This document shows, piece by piece, positions 43,503 through 54,342 of a DNA stretch of 64,000 nt. The notes below the pieces were generated by a model. That model did no database searches. It had not been told where the DNA came from and worked only from the letters and a program-made list of their open reading frames with translations. The number at the start of each line of letters is the position of its first letter. Within the stretch, counting starts at the first letter, position 1. The position numbers were made by a program, and so were the translations under genes. The stretch is from Sacculina carcini (Eukaryota > Arthropoda > Thecostraca > Sacculinidae), in NCBI GenBank assembly GCA_916048095.2, contig OU696581.1:6801766-6865765 (forward strand), given 5' to 3'.

Positions 43503-44600
43503 TTGGGAATGAACAGAAGACTATAAAGTTAACCAGCAGAATGCCTGCTGAACTCGACATTCATGTAACACGAGCTCGAAAAAGCAGAGTTTCGTGCTTC
43601 TATTTGTGCTTCTGAAATTTATTCTCATAACACCATTTTCAGCGAAGTCATATTGCATGTCTGAACTCATATTGCAAGTATAGTGTTGTTGACGGTCATA
43701 CTATCGACATCAAACTCAAGCGGTCATGAGAACCACACGAGAAAATCGACAACTCCACACGAATTGCTATCTTTCTCAGTGGGAAAGCACAATTGTGAGA
43801 TTGGAGGGCTGTTTTGAAGACTGAAATAAAATTAATTAAAATTGTATTCGACTGAACTTATATTTATACTAGCGACAAACCACACATTTCGTATGATTGT
43901 AGTCGCTAGAAGATACAAACTACGTGGGTCTCCATACTTCGTCGCCATCTTGCTTGGATCGCGAAAAAATGGTGTAAACCCATTAAACCACAACTGATTT
44001 TTAACCGTAAATGAACTAATCCGCACATTGAATACGTTAGAGCTACTCTGGCCGCTAAAACGGCTTGCGACAAGCAAAGAAACTCAAATAGAGCACGTAG
44101 ACGCTTGCAGCAGTGGTCCGATGTGGTCTGCACATACAAGCTTAAGCTCTGCATGTATAAGCTTATCGTGGGGTTCGACGGAGAGGTTGACCCCACCCAG
44201 GTGCAAAATGAAAAACATCAACAAACAACGCTTTTACAATGCTAGCAGAGTGACAATCAATCGGTAAGACGCACGAAATACGAGCCGTATAACGGAAAAA
44301 TCGCACAAAACCACAATTTACCGTTGGTACATGCTTCAATGAATAAGCGATTCCGGGAGAAAGTATGTAATGAAGAGTTCTCAATTTCTGATAAGTCCAA
44401 CTTGATACAACGGCGTAGATGCTGAGTGAAAATGCAGCGAACGTGTGGCGTCTGCGCAAATGTAGTTGGCCAACATTTGCGCATACACCGCAAACACAAA
44501 TTTCCAGCGCTCCTGCGGTACGCGTGCCGGATGTGTACGTCCGCGCACACGGACATACAACGAAAACAAGCACCAGCCAATGCGCACCAGCCTCACCATG
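43503..44600. other. Intergenic, nothing recognised
   Basis: No convincing coding signal. Ends with CTCTACGG (44601-44608), the left target duplication of the hAT element. Confidence 0.4.
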
Positions 44601-44998
44601 CTCTACGGCAGGGGTTCTCAACCTTTTTCTTGCCGTGGCCCCCTTCAACACAATTTGAGTCCTTGTGGCCCCCCAGAAATTGAATTTTGGTTTTTCACTC
44701 TTCAAACCCACATGTAATTACGTTAATACCCTTGGGGATATCAGTATAGTAGAAGATCTAGTACTCGGATCATCAATTTAAGGCAGTATTAAAATATTAT
44801 CCCTTGAAAAATGACTTTATTTGAACACTTTATTAAAGTATAAACGCAATACAATGCAAAATGTATGTAGGCTATATGCAATGTAAAATACATGAAAACA
44901 CTAAATACGGTTATAATTTACATTATATTATACATTACATTTGATTTCAGTGGGATCCTTGTGACTGATGCAAAGTCGTTAACTTATCAATGTTTGGC

Positions 44999-45384
44999 TC
45001 AAATGCCGGCAGAGAGAGAGAGACGTAAATCGCCCCTTTTTTCTAAATCGAGGCGATTCCGAGTTTTTGACAGAAGGTGCCTCACACGACGGAAACCAGT
45101 CTCAACCAAATAAGACGTGGGGAAGGCAAGTAAATAGAGCTTCACTTCTTTCCAGAGTAGTGGATATTTATTGCATACGTCTTTATTCATCCACAGTTTC
45201 TGGTGATCTCCACGCTTAAACCTTGTTTGAGCTGCTCAAATACACTTTCTTGTATGCTGACGTCAACTTCGGAGGCATCAACAGTGAATGGGTCCTCAAA
45301 CCAGTGTGGCACATTCATCTGGAGTAGGTCGGAGAAGCGAGTTTCCATGTCATTATTCAACTGCTTCATGTGATCAACATACAC
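44999..45384 (-). pseudogene. hAT transposase C-terminal dimerisation region
   Basis: Two minus-strand frames (45384-45187 and 45190-44999). The second has PTSYLVETGFRRVRHLLSKTRNRLD and LRLSLS, the hATC dimerisation motif. It confirms the orientation and family. Broken between the two frames. Confidence 0.8.
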
Positions 45385-45569
45385 TTATAGGTCCTCGTCG
45401 AGCAACTCAGCAGATATTTCCGTCAATGAAGGAAAATGTGCGAACTCTCGTCTTCCAAGGTTCCACCAGTATAGCTTAAGTTTTCCTTTGAATGTCTTGA
45501 TTGCCTGCCTGCACGAAAACATGGTGGATGAATTTCCTTGAAGATGCTTGTTGAAATTATTTAGTTAAA

Positions 45570-45893
45570 GGTTAAATGCCTAAGTGGCAGCTGCTACACG
45601 GGAAGAAGCCGAAGCTTATGAACACACAGGCATGCCCCGTGCAGCTCGCTGCCACCGCAGAACCGACCCTCTCCACGCTATGGCGCCACAAGGACGTAAG
45701 ACCTAATAGAGAGGGCTACCTCCCCAGAATGCATGGCGCAACTCAAGACTGATATCTGGTACCATCATTTTCTGCTGGGTGGACAGGGGCTGTGGGATTG
45801 CAGAATTCGCCCAATGAAATTGTGCTCCGCCGGGGTTCGAACCACGGACCTCCCGCTTGTGAGGCGGATGTGCTAACAACTACACCACGGAGT
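45570..45893 (-). repeat. tRNA-Val-derived SINE
   Basis: The minus strand begins with a 71-nt tRNA-like head (45893-45823): box A TGGTGTAGTTGTTA, anticodon loop CTCACAA (anticodon CAC, valine), box B GGTTCGAACCC. The acceptor stem has a mismatch at its end pair, and the T stem also has one, so it is a derived SINE head rather than an active tRNA gene. A roughly 250-bp unrelated body follows to about 45570. It is inserted in the hAT transposase region. Confidence 0.65.
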
Positions 45894-46059
45894 CTACAAA
45901 ATTACATGAATTACATTTAAAATATTTGGTTTTTTTCTTCACATTATTCGGTTATTTCTCATCAGTTTCCCAAATATATCAGATAGGTAGAAAATATCAC
46001 TCTGTGCAACAAGTTTCCGTTCAAGTTCTGTTCCGCTCAAGAAACAGATTATACTGTCC

Positions 46060-46700
46060 CAAAGTGTTACAAAACGACGCAGGCACCTTTGCAAAGACAC
46101 CAATTACCTTTGGAAAGCCACCTTACTTCGGTGTGCAGCACAAGTATTTCAAACTCATCGTTGTTTTGCTCACATAGTTGCTGAAAGAGACGATCTCGCA
46201 GCGCATTACTTTTTATCATATTGGCAGTCTCGATGACATAGCCAAGCGATGCATGCAGACGTCCTGCTAAGTTTTTAGCAACCAGGCACTGCCGGTGAAC
46301 AACACAGTGCACACAAACGACATTGGGAACAGCTTTTTTCAAGAAAGCATTGAACCCCCGGTACTTTCCTATCATTCGAAGATAATATTATTCATATTTT
46401 CTTTCGCAGCTGCACCGTCTGTTGCGCAAGACACAATGTTATTCAGTGGAATATTGCGCTTTTCAAAATAGGCCTAAACTTTTCTGAAAATAGATTCGCC
46501 TTTGGTGTCAGTTGTTAACTTCAATGCAAAAAGCATTTCTTGACATATTCTATGAACATCAGTGAACCTCACAAATGCCATCAAAAGCGCAGAATTATCT
46601 GGCAAAGTTGATTCGTCGAGTTGAAGTGAAAAATCATTCACCTGCAGTTTCGAGACTAATTGGTTTTCAACGTCAGCGGCGATCTCATCAATACGACGTG
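46060..46700 (-). pseudogene. hAT transposase core, downstream of CR1
   Basis: Begins RRIDEIAADVENQLVSKL and DFSLQLDESTLPDNSALL, continues with a stop near 46475, then CVHCVVHRQCLVAKNL and EILVLHTEVRWLSKGN. The latter has the conserved HTEVRWLS motif of the DUF4371/hAT core. Frameshifts near 46470 and 46380 break it. Confidence 0.85.
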
Positions 46701-46866
46701 ATAACGTGTGTGAGTTACGCTTGTGTGGCGGTGTTGTGTGAACGCCGTGAAGGCGCTCACGTTACATTTGCTAGTATCAGGTTAACCTGATCTACCGCTG
46801 TCGAGCGTGAGTGTGTGTCTGTCTGCAAGTCCACGTCTGTGCTTGTCATCGCTCTATGCCATTGCA

Positions 46867-48012
46867 ATGCCTTCGTCATCTGCTCCCACCTCTACCCCTG
46901 CGAAGTCTTGCCAATGTGGTGAGCCCATCGCCGCCACATCGTATATAGAGTGCGAGAGCTGTATGGCATGCTTTCACGTATCATGTGCGGGCCTGACCAC
47001 CCCGGCGTACAATGCCGTTAGGAAGCATCGGCTGTTTTGGTGCTGCACACCGTGCCAATCAAAGATCCGCTCGGCTTCCACTGTGGCACCTGTAACTGCT
47101 GAAACAATCGCTAATATTGTCGATTCTCGCCTCAACTCATTTCGGCAGGAAATACTGACCGATTTCCGTAGCTCGTCTAGTCAAGCTGTCACGGCTGATA
47201 CTCGTTCTCCCAACTCTCTGAAGTCCTACGCGGTTGTCCTCAAATCCAGAAATTCTGACACACCTATTTCTGAAAAACTTGTGGCTCCAGCTCTACAGAA
47301 AATTCCGGTCTCTGGTTCTCGCCCATCTGCCAACGGTAGCTTAGTGCTGCGTTGTGACTCGCCACGCTCGGCGGAGAACGCTGCAGATTGTGTTCGTGCG
47401 GCATTCGCCGATGTGGAGGTACACATCCCTCCTCTGAGGCATATTCGCCCAAAGATCACGATCGCTAACATCCCGAGCGACATGACTCCGGAAAGCCTGC
47501 TCTCATCTATTCGCCTAAAAAATTCTTCTCTGACTGATCTTCCCCCGTCGGATCTACAGGTTCTATTTTTCACCAAGCCGAAGAATAACGCCACTCATGC
47601 TGTTCTATCTGTGTCACCCTCGGCTCGCTCAATCATCAAGGATTGTTCAGACCGCTTATTTATTGGTCTGCGCTGCTGTGCGGTGTACAGTAGGTACTGG
47701 GTTGTACGCTGCTTCCGTTGCTCGGGGCTCGGCCATAAAGCCGATAAATGTAGTCAACCTACTAAGTGCGGCTTCTGCGCCGGTTCCCATGCATCCAAAA
47801 CATGTGACCGTTCTGGACCAGCCAAATGCACAAACTGTGTACGCTCAGGGCGTAGCCACTGTCACTCCTCCTACGACTCATCCTGTCCATCTCTCTTGGC
47901 TGTCCGTAATTCTCTTCGTATGCGCACCCTCTCCTGTGACTCTCCTACTCAAATTTCCTCTTCTACTGCCGTCTCAGTTAACCCTGATTCACATTCGTGT
48001 ATCTCGGCCTGA
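46867..48012 (+). CDS. CR1 ORF1: PHD-like finger plus zinc knuckles
   Basis: 381 residues from the ATG at 46867; the frame is open upstream. An N-terminal PHD-like finger has CQCGEPIAATSYIECESCM, CFHVSC and CCTPC (residues about 16-68). A central RRM-like or esterase-like region follows (about 120-260). Then zinc motifs CFRCSGLGHKADKC, CGFCAGSHASKTC and CTNCVRSGRSHC. It ends in SCISA and a TGA (48010-48012) followed by CTA. The same frame then continues openly into ORF2. It probably binds nucleic acid in the retrotransposition complex. Confidence 0.88.
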   Translation: MPSSSAPTSTPAKSCQCGEPIAATSYIECESCMACFHVSCAGLTTPAYNAVRKHRLFWCCTPCQSKIRSASTVAPVTAETIANIVDSRLNSFRQEILTDFRSSSSQAVTADTRSPNSLKSYAVVLKSRNSDTPISEKLVAPALQKIPVSGSRPSANGSLVLRCDSPRSAENAADCVRAAFADVEVHIPPLRHIRPKITIANIPSDMTPESLLSSIRLKNSSLTDLPPSDLQVLFFTKPKNNATHAVLSVSPSARSIIKDCSDRLFIGLRCCAVYSRYWVVRCFRCSGLGHKADKCSQPTKCGFCAGSHASKTCDRSGPAKCTNCVRSGRSHCHSSYDSSCPSLLAVRNSLRMRTLSCDSPTQISSSTAVSVNPDSHSCISA

Positions 48013-50889
48013 CTACCTTCGCTCCCTCTTGCCTCGCCCATCCGTTCCTCCTCTAACACTAGCGCTTTAACTCTTGGTTTTCTAAATACTAGGTCATGTC
48101 GGTATAAGACTCCTATACTCTCACACCTGATTTCCTCTCATAATCTTTCTTTATTCTTCCTCGTTGAAACCTGGTTACTTGATTCTGATGTTACGTCTTT
48201 TACTGCCCATCTCCCTGCTGATTTCAACTTTATTCACTCCTCCCGCTCAAACACCAAAGCTTCCGGTGGTGGTGTTGGATGCATATTTAATAAATCCTTA
48301 GTCTTATCTACTATACCCAACTTTGGTCCCCCATGCTTATCCTTTGAATACCTCGCTCTTTCTCTCAATATTCCATCCTGCTCGAAATTTTGCTTTGTTA
48401 TAATATATCGCCACAATCATCCGGGAACTACGTCATTATTTCTTACCGAATTTCCTGTGTTACTTGATGTGCTTCTCGCGTCCTTCTCCAGTCGTTTTCT
48501 TATAGTTGGAGATTTTAATTTCTGGGTCGATCAACCTTCCCGAAATCCTTATTGCTCTCAATTCCTGTCTATGATCCAAACTTACGGTCTGTACTCGCCT
48601 GTTACCTCACCGACTCACATCTCCGGTCACACCCTTGATCTTGTTCTTTTTCCATCTCCAGTTCTAGCATCCGACCTAACCCCTCCGGATGTTCTTGTAT
48701 TTCCCCCAGATACCATTACTTCTGACCACAGTCTCCTCACTTTCAATCTTCCCTTTCCCAAACCACGTATTTCTCCCCCCAGATCGTACAGAAATTACAA
48801 AATTTTTGACCCTCACCTCTTCTCAACTTTATTCTCTCACATGCTTCCCTCAACTCAATTTCACTCACTTCCCCCTACCCAATTGTACTCTTCTTTTTTC
48901 AAGGTTATGTCTTCTATCAACGAAGCCATATTTCCACTATGCTCATCCTCCAATCGCTCCAATCTTCCTCCTTGGTTTAATCGCGAACTAATCTCTCTCA
49001 AACGCGCCCAACGCTACCACGAGCGTGTGTGGAAACGCTGTTGCACTACTGCTACGTGGTCATCCTTCTGCTCATCTCGCTCTTTGTATATATCTGCCCT
49101 ATACTCTGCTAAACAATCCTACTTCAAATCTCAATTATCGTCACTCTCTCGCTGTCCTAAATCTCTGTGGTCCTCGCTTAACTCATTGAGTGGCCTGCAA
49201 AACCCAAGCCTTTCGTCTTCTCTCTCTGCCTCCGACCTTGCTGTATTTTTTTCCGATAAAATCCAAATTGCCATTTCTAGTATTTCTTCTCCTAACTCCC
49301 GCTTGACTCACACTAAATCCCACGATCATTTTACTCACTTTTCTCATCTAGAGCTTCCTGATATCATCACTATCATTTCTACAACAAACATTTCGCTTTC
49401 CCCTGCGGACCCCATAAATTTTCGTGCCCTATCAGACTCTATTTTGCTCCTGGTTCCCTTTATATTGCATTTAATCAATAGCTCTTTCCTACATGGTGTA
49501 TTTTTTCCTGAGAAGCATGCAGTCATCCTTCCGATACTCAAAAAACCTTCCCTCGATCCCTCGCTATGTAGCAGTTACCGTCCTATTTCTCTACTCAACT
49601 TTCCCTCTAAACTCCTCGAGTCTGCTATGTATTCTCAACTTGCGCCATTCATCAACAAATCCCTTGACCCCTTCCAATCGGGTTTCAAGTCTGCTCACTC
49701 TACTGAATCTGTCCTAACCTCCGTTACTACTACTGTTTTTTCTCATTTTTCATTCGGTAAATCTGCTCTGCTTATCCTCCTTGATCTGTCAGCAGCCTTT
49801 GACTTAGTTGACCATTCAATTTTAATCAGAGATCTCTCCTTTCTTGGTGTGTCCTCTTCAGCGCTCTCTCTTCTACATTCATATCTTACTGATCGTTCCT
49901 ACTCGGTGCAATTCAATTCCACTACTTCTAAGCAAACTCCTCTACTTTCCGGTGTGCCACAAGGTTCTATTCTAGCCCCGCTTCTCTTCAATCTGTACAT
50001 GTCTTCTCTATGTCCTATTCTCCATCGCTATTCTGTCCAGTTCCACGTCTACGCAGACGATATACAAATAATTATTCCTCTTCCCTTCCCCCATGCTTCG
50101 TTCTTATCAGACATTATCTCTGATATTTCTTCCTGGTGTACCTCTCGCAGTCTCCTTCTTAACACTTCCAAATCAGAATTCTTCATTCTACATCCTCCTC
50201 GCTTAACACCTCCGCTGCTCCCTTTACCCCTATCTCAAAGTGTTCGCGATCTCGGAGTCATTCTTGATTCCTCACTTTCTTTTTCTGCAAATATTTCTGC
50301 TGTTGCTCGCACTTGTCATCTCATTCTACGTTCGCTATATCCTATCCGCCCTTTTCTCGACCGTCCCTCAGCTATTAAACTGATTCATTGTTTCATCTTT
50401 TCAAGAATCAACTACTGCAATTCTTTATATTTCCATGTACCTCGCTCCTCTCTGAAAATCCTGCAACATGTCATTAATAAATCTTGTCGTTTCGTGTTTT
50501 CTCCTTCCCACTTTCGTCATACCTCACCCTATCTCTACAATCTTCGATGGCTTCCGATCATCCCTCGCATCCACTTTAAAATTTGCTGTCTTGTTTATAA
50601 ACTTTTGCATGACCCTCGGCAACCTACATACCTCTCGCAGCTTCTTACACTCTCTAATAACTTTCTTTCCCGTCATCCTCTTCCTTTATCTTGTCCACGA
50701 GCCCTCAATGAATCTACCTGGTCTAGTAAATCCTTCCCTTTCTATGCTCCACGTTTGTACAACTCTCTTCCCTCCCATGTTATCTCCTCCACATCCTTAT
50801 CATCGTTTTCCTCTTCTCTGCGCAATCATCTCTTTGATAAATCTTTTGATCATGACTCTCACTCTCTTACTCCTTACGCTTCGCTCTGA
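48013..50889 (+). CDS. CR1 ORF2: endonuclease and reverse transcriptase
   Basis: 958 open codons in the same frame as ORF1, with no ATG before the endonuclease domain. The endonuclease is at about residues 20-260 (FLNTRSC, ETWL, GGGVGCIF, IYRHNHPG, VGDFNFW, TSDHSLL). RT has YRPISLLNFPSKLLES, LDLSAAFDLVDH, SGVPQGSILAPLLFN and the catalytic YADDIQI. A C-terminal tail, WSSKSFPFYAPRLYNSLP, is characteristic of CR1/L2-like LINEs. All catalytic residues are present. Expression probably needs readthrough of the ORF1 stop, or reinitiation. Confidence 0.88.
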   Translation, partial: LPSLPLASPIRSSSNTSALTLGFLNTRSCRYKTPILSHLISSHNLSLFFLVETWLLDSDVTSFTAHLPADFNFIHSSRSNTKASGGGVGCIFNKSLVLSTIPNFGPPCLSFEYLALSLNIPSCSKFCFVIIYRHNHPGTTSLFLTEFPVLLDVLLASFSSRFLIVGDFNFWVDQPSRNPYCSQFLSMIQTYGLYSPVTSPTHISGHTLDLVLFPSPVLASDLTPPDVLVFPPDTITSDHSLLTFNLPFPKPRISPPRSYRNYKIFDPHLFSTLFSHMLPSTQFHSLPPTQLYSSFFKVMSSINEAIFPLCSSSNRSNLPPWFNRELISLKRAQRYHERVWKRCCTTATWSSFCSSRSLYISALYSAKQSYFKSQLSSLSRCPKSLWSSLNSLSGLQNPSLSSSLSASDLAVFFSDKIQIAISSISSPNSRLTHTKSHDHFTHFSHLELPDIITIISTTNISLSPADPINFRALSDSILLLVPFILHLINSSFLHGVFFPEKHAVILPILKKPSLDPSLCSSYRPISLLNFPSKLLESAMYSQLAPFINKSLDPFQSGFKSAHSTESVLTSVTTTVFSHFSFGKSALLILLDLSAAFDLVDHSILIRDLSFLGVSSSALSLLHSYLTDRSYSVQFNSTTSKQTPLLSGVPQGSILAPLLFNLYMSSLCPILHRYSVQFHVYADDIQIIIPLPFPHASFLSDIISDISSWCTSRSLLLNTSKSEFFILHPPRLTPPLLPLPLSQSVRDLGVILDSSLSFSANISAVARTCHLILRSLYPIRPFLDRPSAIKLIHCFIFSRINYCNSLYFHVPRSSLKILQHVINKSCRFVFSPSHFRHTSPYLYNLRWLPIIPRIHFKICCLVYKLLHDPRQPTYLSQLLTLSNNFLSRHPLPLSCPRALNESTWSSKSFPFYAPRLYNSLPSHVISSTSLSSFSSSLRNHLFDKSFDHDSHSLTPYASL

Positions 50890-51004
50890 GCTGTCATACC
50901 GTACCCGTCTCGCGTGATATATTTACTAGAAGTTTTCTTGTTGTTTTTTATGCTCTTTCTTACTGCCATGTTTCAATTTGGCGGTGTGTGTGCATGAGTA
51001 TGTT

Positions 51005-51035
<31 letters not shown>

Positions 51036-51205
51036 TTGTGTGAGTGTGTGTGCTTGTGGGTGTGTGTATTGTCCGCATGTTTGTTTTCCCTAAGCGGCGT
51101 GTCTTACATATTTGTTTATATTTTTGCACCAAGATTTCTCTTTTCGCGCGTGTGTTTTAATGTGCGCTATACAAATAAACGTTAATAATAATAATAATAA
51201 TAACG

Positions 51206-51400
51206 GGGAGATACTCAGAGGAATAACACTAGTTACGTCTTGTGGGATTTTGTTCATAACAGTTGAAATCACTACATCTACTGCCGGCATGATCAGAGAT
51301 TCGCCGATAGTATGAGGCTTTCCTGCTTTTGCAATCAAATTTGCTATTTTGTAAGAAGCCATCAAACCTCTATCCTCATTTGACACTTTTTGGATAACAT
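51206..51400 (-). pseudogene. hAT transposase internal part, upstream of CR1
   Basis: Encodes ASYKIANLIAKAGKPHTIGE and MPAVDVVISTVMNKIP and runs to the CR1 insertion point at about 51206. Reading across the CR1 and one copy of ATAACG, the frame continues at 46700 without a shift. Confidence 0.85.
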
Positions 51401-51427
51401 ATTGTCCAGTGTCCTCCTTCCTAGAAA

Positions 51428-51652
51428 TTAATCACGTAATTTCTTGAAGAATTGTAGTGGATGATCTTTCTTGTACTCATGAGCAGTCTCCAAATGCTTT
51501 TTCAGTTTACAGGGACGCATACTTTCATTTGAGAGTGAGATCATGCATAGCAGACACATAGGTCTTGTAGCGTTTTGTGTAGACTCAATAAATCCATATG
51601 CAAGATATTCCACGGAATACTGTCTGCATTTTTTCTTAGTAGTATTTGCCAT
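51428..51652 (-). pseudogene. hAT transposase N-terminus (BED/zinc-like)
   Basis: Minus-strand frame beginning MANTTKKKCRQYSVEYLAYGF, then CLLCMISLSNESMRPCKLKKHLETAH, a C-x2-C...H-x4-H zinc arrangement typical of ZBED5-like hAT proteins. A stop or frameshift at 51428 breaks the frame before the next segment, which starts IQKVSNEDRGLMASYKIA. Confidence 0.8.
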
Positions 51653-52928
51653 ACCTATCTGAAATAGGGAACAATCGTAACTTAATTATACCTCAGTATC
51701 ACGTTGTGTCAATCAATACCAGTATCAACTCAGCATCCACTTTTAATTTTGATGAAATAAATTGAAAGATATCAATTGACTATGCGTATTTTAGCAGCAA
51801 ATAAAACTTGAATGTTCCTAGTTATAAACGATTTGCACTCTTTCCTACATAGCAAATATATAACTTAAATTCAAAACATATATAACTCAAATACATCAGT
51901 ATGTGGCTCAATAGGCCCTAAAATGCAAAAGCATTTATTGGTCTGCTTAAAAATGTGAAGAGAAATAACCAAATATTTTAAATTTAATTTAATTTAAATC
52001 TAAAGAACAAAAAGATTAGAATATATTAACACAAAATGTACCTTAGCAGCATTGAGAGCAGGAACGACCACACTCGATGGAACCGTAAATAAAAAACTTA
52101 CTGAACAGATATCATCATGAGACCTCGCATAAAAGCTTGACATGAAACACTCATACCTTATATTCAGACTACATAAGCAATGAACAAGTTGACTAATTGA
52201 ATTGAAATAATAGATATGTTGAATAAATGTACAATGAAATTGAAAAACCGCCAAAAAAGATGTATATATGATAATAAATTATAAATGGATACAAACCCAA
52301 AAACAAGATCCTGTAGCTTGCTTCAAGCTGTCGAGAGAAAAAAAATCTTGACAATGTAAGTTGGAGACACACTGTCTACGTTACTCAAGCACACACTTAT
52401 ATACAAGGGAAAGTAGTAGGTCAGCACAAAAACATACTCAGTTATACACACAGACACACATGCACACAAATAAATGGACGGTAACAGGCAGTAAACATGA
52501 GAAAGACAAGCAAGTGGGAATCAAGCAGACGGACATACACACCATGGACATGCACGCATGGGATATACACGCATCGTCGCAACACGACTTTTCCATGGGA
52601 TTTGATGATGTACGCCGGTGACTATTTAAACCGACCACCAGAACAATGCCAAGACCGTACGCACAGGTGGGGTCAGCACACAGACATACACGGACGTCGG
52701 CGGATCAAATACACGCCTCAGGCAAACACCGGGGATGTCACTGTCGCGGCGGATCACACGATTGAAATGTACATCGAAAATAATAACAGGAATACAATGT
52801 TTCAACACACATTTTTGGTGGTCCCTGAGAAAATACGGTGGCCCCCCATTTTTTAAGTTTGATGCTGTGTCCCCTCAAGAAAATCTCATGACCCCCAGAG
52901 GGCCATATGGCCCACGTTGAGAGCCACT
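51653..52928. other. 5' part of the hAT element, non-coding
   Basis: AT-rich left-over of the hAT between the transposase start and its right end. No coding motif. The terminal roughly 130 bp (52800-52929) match the left sub-terminal region of the MITE at 41063. Confidence 0.55.
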
Positions 52929-52937
52929 GCTCTACGG

Positions 52938-53681
52938 TGTCAGGCCCGTGATCCAACCATAGTTTGCGTGGAAGAAATACATTTTGGGTGAATTTCTGAC
53001 CCAAGTGCATAGTGTTATCATGTGGGAACCATTTTACTTTGCCCTTCACTCTCTGGTTTTCATTTGAATTTCATTGTTACTCATATAAATTTCTTTCTTA
53101 GTACTTAACTACAGTTTATAATTTTAAACATTAAAATTAACCATTTTTATAATAATTTTTGCAGCCCCTAAAAGACACCACGATTTGTGAAAAAACAAGT
53201 CAAGTTTAGATACGCGCTGTGTATAACAAAGTCTGATCTAACCGTATACCCTTAATTGGTGGTATTACTGTTGTAATTGGTTAAACATTTTGGGATCAAA
53301 TCTCCCACAAATTACTTGTTCCCATATGGCACCAGGGAGGATAAAGGTTAAAATGGGCATTATATGTGAAAAAATGTGTTCATGTAATCATCACATCACA
53401 TCAATCACATGTTCATGTAATCACATAAAACTGCCAACTCTAGTCATTATCGAATGCACTGAGGGCATGTACCATCTTCGCCAACGCAATCTGTGGCGAT
53501 CGTTGAATATGATGACCAGCGACAGAGCCAAGGGCCGGATTGTGGGGCTTCAGCCCCCCCCCCCACAAGTCCCCCAAAAATTATAATCATGGACAGTAAA
53601 ATGTCTTACCACTGTAAATGAAGCTTCAATGTCCTAAATGCATGACATTTCATTTTAATCTAAAGTTGGATATATATTAAT
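52938..53681. other. Intergenic, nothing recognised
   Basis: AT-rich. A poly-C run at 53556-53568 with the words CCGGATTGTGGGG upstream looks like a MITE end, but I find no matching second end. Confidence 0.35.
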
Positions 53682-53845
53682 TACAGTGTACCCCAGATAT
53701 AAGAGAGCCCCGGTTATGAGAGATTATTTCTTCGGGCCCGTCTTCTATGCTTAACGTGTAATTTTCCCCGGCTATGAGAGAGCCCCGAATATAAGAGACT
53801 TTTTCTCCAGTCCCGACAACTGGCTTATATCAGGGGTACATTGTA
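53682..53845. mobile_element. Tc1/mariner-type (Tigger-like) MITE, 164 bp
   Basis: TA target duplication with inverted ends CAGTGTACCCCAGATATAAG and CTTATATCAGGGGTACATTG (16 of the first 20 pair). Two internal copies of ATAAGAGA-type and TATGAGAGA words. The form matches pogo/Tigger-type MITEs. No coding sequence. Confidence 0.65.
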
Positions 53846-54337
53846 CTCTTATTTGATTGTTATTTAGTTTAATCCAATATATTTCAATTGTGAAGTGTTT
53901 TTGCCCTATGTTTTGTTTAAACGTTAACGTCTCATCGTATTTGATATTGAACTTTCAGTCGGCTTAGTATTAGGATGAGCGTGGTAATCATTATTAGTAT
54001 TAGGGTGGAGCGTGGTAGCCTAGTACCAATACAGACAATATTGCTAGTTACCAAACAGCTATCCGCCCATCTTCAGTCACCCAACCTACCACTTACCTCC
54101 GCAGAGGACTTGGTGCAATCAGACATGCATGTCGTAAATGAGGAGCGAGACTGTTTGGAATGAATTACGTATGACTGCCGATGATATGCGCAATTCAGTC
54201 GGGATACGTATCGATGCGCATTCAAGTAGGAAGCGATCTGCTCCTAGACACTTGGATGAATTCATAATAACATCTACTAAAGGTGACAGAGATGAAGACA
54301 CACTTGATAGCACCATTATCAAAGGAAAAACTACTTT
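53846..54337. other. Host sequence hit by gypsy C
   Basis: Contains a 69-codon plus-strand frame (54138-54347) of unknown identity, basic and Asp/Thr-rich, whose end lies in the LTR. It may be a remnant of an older element. GCTAT (54338-54342) is the target site. Confidence 0.35.
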
Positions 54338-54342
54338 GCTAT

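Larger units (their letters stand above)
46707..51199 (+). mobile_element. CR1-type LINE, both ORFs intact, inside hAT
   Basis: Plus-strand element between two copies of ATAACG (46701-46706 and 51200-51205), a 6-bp target duplication. The 3' end is a (TAA)n tail after ACAAATAAACG (51170-51199). The 5' UTR runs from 46707 to about 46866. ORF1 ends at 48012 and ORF2 at 50889. A GT-rich 3' UTR follows. ORF1 has a PHD-like finger and zinc knuckles, as described for CR1. ORF2 has an endonuclease and RT but no RNase H. No disabling lesion was found. Confidence 0.92.
44609..52929 (-). mobile_element. ZBED5-type hAT transposon with nested insertions
   Basis: Ends CAGGGGTTCTCAACCTTTTT at 44609 and GTTGAGAGCCACTG ending at 52929, flanked by a perfect 8-bp duplication CTCTACGG (44601-44608 and 52930-52937), as hAT transposases make. 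Without the inserted CR1 the element is about 3.8 kb. The transposase gene is on the minus strand in pieces: 51652-51428, 51400-51206, 46700-46070 and 45384-44999. A tRNA-derived SINE lies at 45570-45893. Frameshifts show the transposase is dead. Confidence 0.92.

Noticed and set aside
45823-45893. Functional tRNA-Val gene
   Set aside because: Mismatched acceptor and T-stem pairs and a fused SINE body.
53540-53580. MITE end next to the poly-C run
   Set aside because: No matching opposite end or target duplication found.
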